64,000 nt of DNA from an uncultured Clostridia bacterium (GTDB taxonomy: Bacteria; Bacillota; Clostridia; Saccharofermentanales; Saccharofermentanaceae): positions 36,023-100,022 of the forward strand of contig CAMZBB010000001.1 in the NCBI GenBank assembly GCA_947304405.1, in the 5' to 3' direction. Of the stretch, positions 63,156-64,000 are shown one piece after another. The translations under genes were made by a program, and so were the position numbers. The notes under the pieces are model-generated. The model was not told the origin of the DNA, ran no database searches, and was given only the letters and a program-made list of their open reading frames with translations. The first letter of the stretch is position 1. Each line of letters opens with the position of its first letter.

Positions 63156-64000
<845 letters not shown>

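Overview
This 64 kb window reads as Clostridia-type (Firmicutes) chromosome, judged from gene content only. No species is assigned. Left part (1-26 kb) is mostly core metabolism: a DUF2142-like membrane protein (cut by the edge), a PTS IIC-like transporter, a BtuFCD/FecBCD-type ABC transporter divergent from metF - separate MetH activation protein - metH, a CopA ATPase with a C-terminal CopZ-like domain, an MscS channel, acyl-CoA synthetase plus SSS symporter, and an iorAB-paaK-thioesterase-ACT aryl-acid cluster. The middle (26.3-47.1 kb) is a 20 kb minus-strand surface-glycan locus with a GT52-like sialyltransferase candidate, flippase, CMP-nonulosonate synthetase fused to a HAD phosphatase, a CBS-cupin fusion (type II phosphomannose isomerase motifs), a NeuB-type synthase without the usual C-terminal SAF domain, pyruvyltransferase, two LicD proteins flanking a GDPD-like protein, SDR + ATP-grasp + UlaG-like metallohydrolase, GT2s, WcaJ/PglC-type transferase, DegT aminotransferase, PglF/CapD-type dehydratase, LCP and VanZ proteins. 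My leading hypothesis for something undescribed is a compact KDN-type nonulosonate pathway in that locus, going from mannose-6-phosphate to CMP-sugar in three polypeptides. The right part (48-62.3 kb) looks accessory: three SH3-NlpC/P60 paralogs, small orphan membrane/lipoproteins, an ECF sigma/anti-sigma pair, a 116 bp TIR-bounded element and a 3' tRNA-Lys fragment resembling an integration scar. The window ends in atpC and partial atpD. All family calls are from reading the translations; no searches were run.
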